Assembly (NCBI GenBank): GCA_028551475.1
Contig: CM052360.1
Location: 2,468,501 to 2,532,500, forward strand
DNA: 64,000 nt
From: Casuarina equisetifolia
Taxonomy: Eukaryota; Streptophyta; Magnoliopsida; Fagales; Casuarinaceae
Direction: 5' to 3'
Under the pieces are notes generated by a model, which worked only from the letters and a program-made list of their open reading frames with translations, was not told the origin of the DNA and made no database searches. The translations under genes and the position numbers were made by a program. Every line of letters begins with the position of its first letter. Within the stretch, counting starts at the first letter, position 1. Positions 60,101-64,000 of this stretch are shown here, piece by piece.

Positions 60101-60404
60101 GGAAAATAACAATGCCAGCCGACTTAATGTATGACGGTCGTGATGAGAATCTTTTTGACCACTTTGCGAATGCTGCCTCTCGACTTGGGGTCTACACCGC
60201 AAGGGACTACAGAGAAATATTGGAGCATTTGGTTGCTACATGGAAGGTGGAGAAACTATATGGACTTTCGAGTGAGGGACGAGATGCTCAGGACTATGTG
60301 TGTGGATTAGCTGAAAGACTGAGACGACTGGAGGAAAGAGCCATAGCAAGAGCCACAAAGCATCAACCATGTCGTTCAGTTGGATCTCCGGTAGGGAGGT
60401 GTAG
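57186..60404 (+). CDS. Stearoyl-ACP desaturase SAD4, nearly intact (two one-base losses)
   Basis: Soluble plastid di-iron acyl-ACP desaturase. Exon 1 57186-57301 (transit-like [20 protein letters not shown]; donor AA|GTTAGT, phase 2), exon 2 57395-57889 (donor ATG|GTAAGA), exon 3 from 59851 (acceptor CTCTCAG). This gives about 388 residues, the usual length. Iron-ligand helices are all present: [29 protein letters not shown] and ADEKRHES. Two single bases are missing compared with sister copies: a G near 57554 (CAA-ACTTTT for CAAGACTTTT) and one near 60360, so the normal stop at 60402-60404 is missed and the frame runs to 60507. Exon 3 otherwise reads through [19 protein letters not shown] and [28 protein letters not shown]. 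Element D separates its leader from the TATA box at 41496. The best SAD in the window, but probably recently silenced. Confidence 0.85.
57916..59337 (-). mobile_element. Antisense L1-type LINE in SAD4 intron 2
   Basis: The insert starts with a run of 13 T (its poly(A) tail). On the minus strand it gives LINE C-terminal sequence: RTWKILK-like [15 protein letters not shown] (near 59060), [20 protein letters not shown] (near 58920-58980), SKSHLF (near 58530) and [13 protein letters not shown] (near 58180). The motif GCTTCTTAGAAAG (59338-59350) resembles GCTTCATAGAG before the T run (57905-57915), a probable target duplication. It is truncated at its 5' end and full of stops. Parts of the same LINE occur in the introns of SAD1, SAD2 and SAD5. 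Confidence 0.75.
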
Positions 60405-60507
60405 TCGAGACCTACTCCCTGGACCCTGCAAATCGAAAATAACTGTCCCATATACTAACGTTGTAGTAGAGCGAAATCCTGTTCATCAGTTTGGTTCAAA
60501 CTTTTAA

Positions 60508-63138
60508 TATCCACTATAAATAATAAGAGCATCGATCTCAGTATCTTATCATTTCAAGCCTTGTATCATAAACGAAGTTATGCAGAAGGCAGCTCGGTCA
60601 CCAACAAGAACAAGCATTAATTATCACAGGGAGCCACAAGGAGAAGTTAGCTGAAACAATCAATTTACTTTGAACATTCATTTGTTAAGCCGTGAATTAA
60701 AACAATTGTAAGGTTGAAGAAGCAAATGCGCAGAGATTTTTTCTCTTCGTAATTCCTCTGTTTTATTACTGTGCCTTTCTTTCTCAACCACCATCAGTTT
60801 TTGCAGGGAACAGGACAACGCATTTGCTCTTTCCCTGTCTGACATAATATGGCTTCTGAGGTCGAACAGGAAATTATTTGTACCTGTGGGTTATGATGTG
60901 AAACAGTATATTAATTGCGGATGCAAATTATACTACTTGGGTTTTATAGAGTCGACTTTCACGTTCTTTTTGTTTAATAATCTAAGGTTCATTGTATATA
61001 ATTCCAAGCGAGCAAGTTTAATGGCACGTGCATGACATTATGACAAAGTGAAAATTGGCTTAATTGAGGGTAGGCATTGCATGGAATCTCTTGGTCCCAA
61101 ATTTAACATTCAAATGTGTTAGTTTGGTTGTGTACATTAAAAAAACAAATTGATACTAGCAAATTTGGTGTAACCCTAGCTTTCATTGGTCATGGAAGTA
61201 CTTATTATTATAAGATATATTTCTTTCTTAAGACCATAGGTAAGAGAAATGAATATCTTCATATACAAAAGACATAGGTTTACTGTATATAATCTAAGAT
61301 TTACTGTATATAATTCCAAGCGAACACTTTTAATGGCACGTGCAGTGACATTATGACAAAGTGAAAACTGGCTCAAGTGGGAATAGGTGCTGCATGTAGC
61401 CTTTTGGTCTCAAATTTGACACTCGATGTGTTGGTTTGTTGCCAAAAAAAAAAGATGATACTAGCAAATTTTGTGTAACCCTAGCTTTCTTTGGTCATTG
61501 AAGTACTTTTTATTATAAGTTTATTTTCTTTCTTAAGACAATATGTAAGAGAAATAAATGCCTTTGTGTACAAAAGATATAATAAGTTAATACATTAATA
61601 ACATTTGATACACACTAATTTGAACACTTATTATTTCATAATTTGAGATAGAAATATTATAATACTTAGAACCATTTGACTTTCTTTTAAATGTAAGTTT
61701 TGATTTGTTCTAATACTATCTTCAATTTCATTTCTTGAATTCAAATTCACTTTGTGACTACACTTCTCTTCCTCTACCAAGTCCGTTCCTCACTCTTTCT
61801 TTTGCAACTATGTTTTCATCTTCTTCTGCTTTTGCTATAGTATGGCATATTTTTAATTTTAAAGAAGTAGAGTAAGCGACTTATTCTTTCTTTTTTTTTA
61901 ACACACACTCATATATGCACCAAATATCCAATTTGAAACTTCTTAATTTTAAATAATATTTATTCTCAACTAAGCCAACTATTTGTCACTTCTACCTTTC
62001 TTCTTCCCTTTGACTGAAACCTATAAAGCCCACCGTATTTAGCCCGGGTTGGAGACCAGTACCCTGGTCCGACATCTCTGGTCCCTAAGCCTGATCACCC
62101 AGTTTTAGATCTGTCTCTGTCATGACCTCCTCTCATCATTGAATGTTTACTGTGCTCCGTGTCTGTTGTTGATCATAATTGAAGCCGGTGTCGAACCATT
62201 AAACACTTCTTTCTCACGTTCTGAGTTTCTGAATATGGAATTGAAACGTTCCTTGGTTTTCGCTCTCGAAGAATCTCTATCTTCGACTGCTTTTGGCAGG
62301 TCACCCTCCATTTCAAGCCTTGGTTCATACATGAGGCTATATAGTGAGCCCAAGAGAGAGGGTAGCAAAATGTAACCTATTTATTTAAAATAGTCATTTG
62401 TTAAGCCGCGAAATAAGACAAACAATAGGTGTTGGATTGTAAGGTTGAAGAAGCAGATGAGCAAAGAAATTTTCTATTCTCAATTCCTATGTTTTTATTT
62501 TTTATTTGTTATGAATTTATAAAAATATTTATTTGGTACAAAAAGCATTTTTCCTCCTTGCCACTTTTTCTATAGATTAAGTATGTATAGACAAATCCAT
62601 TTCAGGAGGTCAGGATTCCTGTTCCTTAATCTGTGTGTAAGCAGCAAGAGTCCATTCCAAGAAGGCATTTAAACTAGACATTAGGTCCCAACCATTTCTT
62701 GTAAAAAGTTTTCGCACTCAGGATGTGAACAATAGGCCATAACTTGCACTTGCCATAAGGGACCGCCAAAATTATTAGGAAGGCACCATATCTCATCTCG
62801 TATAGTACAAAAGCTTTATCTAAAATTAAGAGGAATCAATTCCAATGTTTGACTACCTATTTTACCTTCATTATTTCTCTACCTACTTTGAAAGGATTTC
62901 TTTATTTCTCTACCTACTTTGAAAGAAATAGGACAGTGGATCTTGCTAGTCACCAACTGATACAATATCAGTTCTGATATAGCTGGAAATTAATTGTCGA
63001 TTTGATGGTACCACGGGAGTTCCTTGTGGAACGGAGCATCATACCAATAACTGGAGATATTGGGAAGATTTTTAAATCATTCACTAACTTTTTTAGGTTA
63101 AACTTCCAACTTTTTTACCCTAAGGTTGTCTATATATA
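60508..63138. other. SAD4 to SAD5 spacer, no recognised gene
   Basis: AT-rich. It contains a two-copy tandem repeat (60979-61602), and two related stretches (60675-60790 and 62392-62510, both with GTTAAGCCG and TAAGGTTGAAGAAGCA) that may be SAD 3' flanks. A small open frame at 62139-62375 (78 residues, Ser-rich end) has an equally long antisense frame and no known motif. Confidence 0.5.
60979..61602. repeat. 312-bp tandem duplication
   Basis: Copies start AATCTAAG at 60979 and 61291. Shared words are TATATAATTCCAAGCGA, TTTAATGGCACGTGCA, ATTATGACAAAGTGAAAA and TGTAACCCTAGCTTTC. Roughly 80-85 percent identity. Confidence 0.75.
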
Positions 63139-63522
63139 GTGGTGAAGCAATGGTCGTTTCCAAGAACTTGGCAGGAAGCAACAGAGCAAGTTATAACACA
63201 GAGGTTACCTCTCCTGAAACCTGTCCACAAAGCTTGGCAACCACTAGACTTTTTGCCGAATCCCACCTCGGATGGATTCCTTGAACAAGTCAATGAACTG
63301 AGGGAGAGAATTAAGGAAGTTCCGGACGACTACTTTGTCGTCTTGGTCGGCAACATGGTCACGGAAGAAGCCCTTCCAACTTACCACGCACTTATTAGCG
63401 CGAGGATGGAGTGCAGAAGAAAACAGGCACGGTGATCTTCTCAACAAGTATCTCTTCCTTTCCGGGTGGGTGGACATGAAACAAATCGAGAAGACAACAC
63501 ACCATCTGATACGGTCGGTAAT
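63139..63522 (+). pseudogene. Stearoyl-ACP desaturase fragment SAD5 (exon 2)
   Basis: SAD homology begins inside exon 2 at about 63206 ([18 protein letters not shown]) and runs through [29 protein letters not shown] and [12 protein letters not shown]. About 60 bases are missing there, so NGTEIFH to WATWA is lost and the frame shifts. The next frame shows [33 protein letters not shown]. The bases upstream of 63206 are not SAD, though an ATG at 63139 is in frame with the homologous part. The exon-end donor is altered (CGGTAATAAT). Intron sequence like that of SAD1 follows to the window edge, so an exon 3 may lie outside. Confidence 0.75.
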
Positions 63523-64000
63523 AATAAGATGCTAGCATGCTTCTTAGAAACTTGCCAATAAGTCTTCACTACAAGGGTTTATGCTTTTAGTATGTGACTT
63601 TGGTCCTATGCATATGTCCTGAAAGATATTGAGTTTATGGTTATATGAGATGGAGCAAATTTGACTTGAATTTTAATACCATATTAAAAGACTTAAAAAT
63701 TTAATTCAAAGGCTAGTACAAGGTGATACTTATTTTATTTGAACTATAAAATATTACATTTTTAGTGAAAGACTTTAGTCTTTCAAATAGTTATACATTT
63801 GGAATTCACATTATTTTTAAATATTTTATATTCTTTTTATTTCAAATAGCATAAACAAAAACTAAAAACACAAGTTTAACAATACATGCATTAAAATTTT
63901 TTCTTTTTGCATAATGAAAGAGACATCCAATTCTTGATTGCCATGATATGATATTGAGATTTATTAGAATTATTATATAAGCAATAACTTTTATTTCTTT
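63523..64000 (-). mobile_element. SAD5 intron 2 with antisense LINE remnant, cut by the window edge
   Basis: GCTAGCATGCTTCTTAGAAA opens the intron as in SAD1 and SAD4. From about 63780 the sequence matches 16000-16300 in SAD1 and 58135-58580 in SAD4, which is LINE sequence on the minus strand. Confidence 0.5.

Noticed and set aside
62139-62375. Small open frame of 78 residues
   Set aside because: An antisense frame of similar length overlaps it, no motif is seen, and no plant family was recognised.
1-64000. CRISPR arrays, bacterial operons, rRNA or tRNA genes
   Set aside because: None seen. Initiator-tRNA-like strings occur only as primer sites of LTR elements.

Overview
The window is nuclear DNA of a seed plant, most likely a eudicot. 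The signs are AT-rich intergenic DNA, TATAAATA boxes, GT-AG introns, plant-type cytosolic sulfotransferases (SOT), plastid-type stearoyl-ACP desaturases (SAD), nested Ty1/copia and Ty3/gypsy elements and L1-type LINEs. The species cannot be named from the sequence alone.

The backbone is a tandem array, all on the + strand, in which SOT and SAD copies alternate: SOT fragment (1-304), SOT1 (2907-3904), SAD1 (15276-16727), SAD2 (22777-23450), SOT2 (23966-25073), SOT3 (28296-29293), SAD3 (31432-32013), SOT4 (33116-40066), SAD4 (57186-60404) and SAD5 (63139 to about 63522, possibly continuing past the window edge). Most copies are clearly broken. SOT1 is one base and SAD4 two bases away from an open frame, so these are the two candidates for genes that work now or did until recently. 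About 3 kb of SOT upstream sequence is duplicated (305-2906 and 25074-28295), and the promoter part of that block is almost identical between copies.

Five LTR retrotransposons expand the array. A (4919-14881, - strand) is an old non-autonomous element that appears to carry a captured receptor-like kinase transcript. B (9259-14753, copia) sits inside an LTR of A. C (34127-39888, copia) splits SOT4. D (41573-56891, gypsy chromovirus) lies in the 5' leader of SAD4, and E (43337-53134, - strand, Athila-type gypsy with 1.4 kb LTRs) lies inside D. Paralogous array units supply empty sites for A, C, D, a LINE insertion and a foldback DNA element, so the insertions can be ordered in time.

Between SAD1 and SAD2 lies a foreign patch. 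It holds a 5' leader and first exon resembling a HUA2-like PWWP gene, and about 1 kb later a GCAGC-rich 21-bp minisatellite that is open in several frames. SOT enzymes sulfate small molecules using PAPS in the cytosol, and SAD enzymes desaturate acyl-ACP in plastids. Nothing in the sequence links the two pathways, so the alternation looks like co-duplication of neighbours rather than an operon-like pathway.
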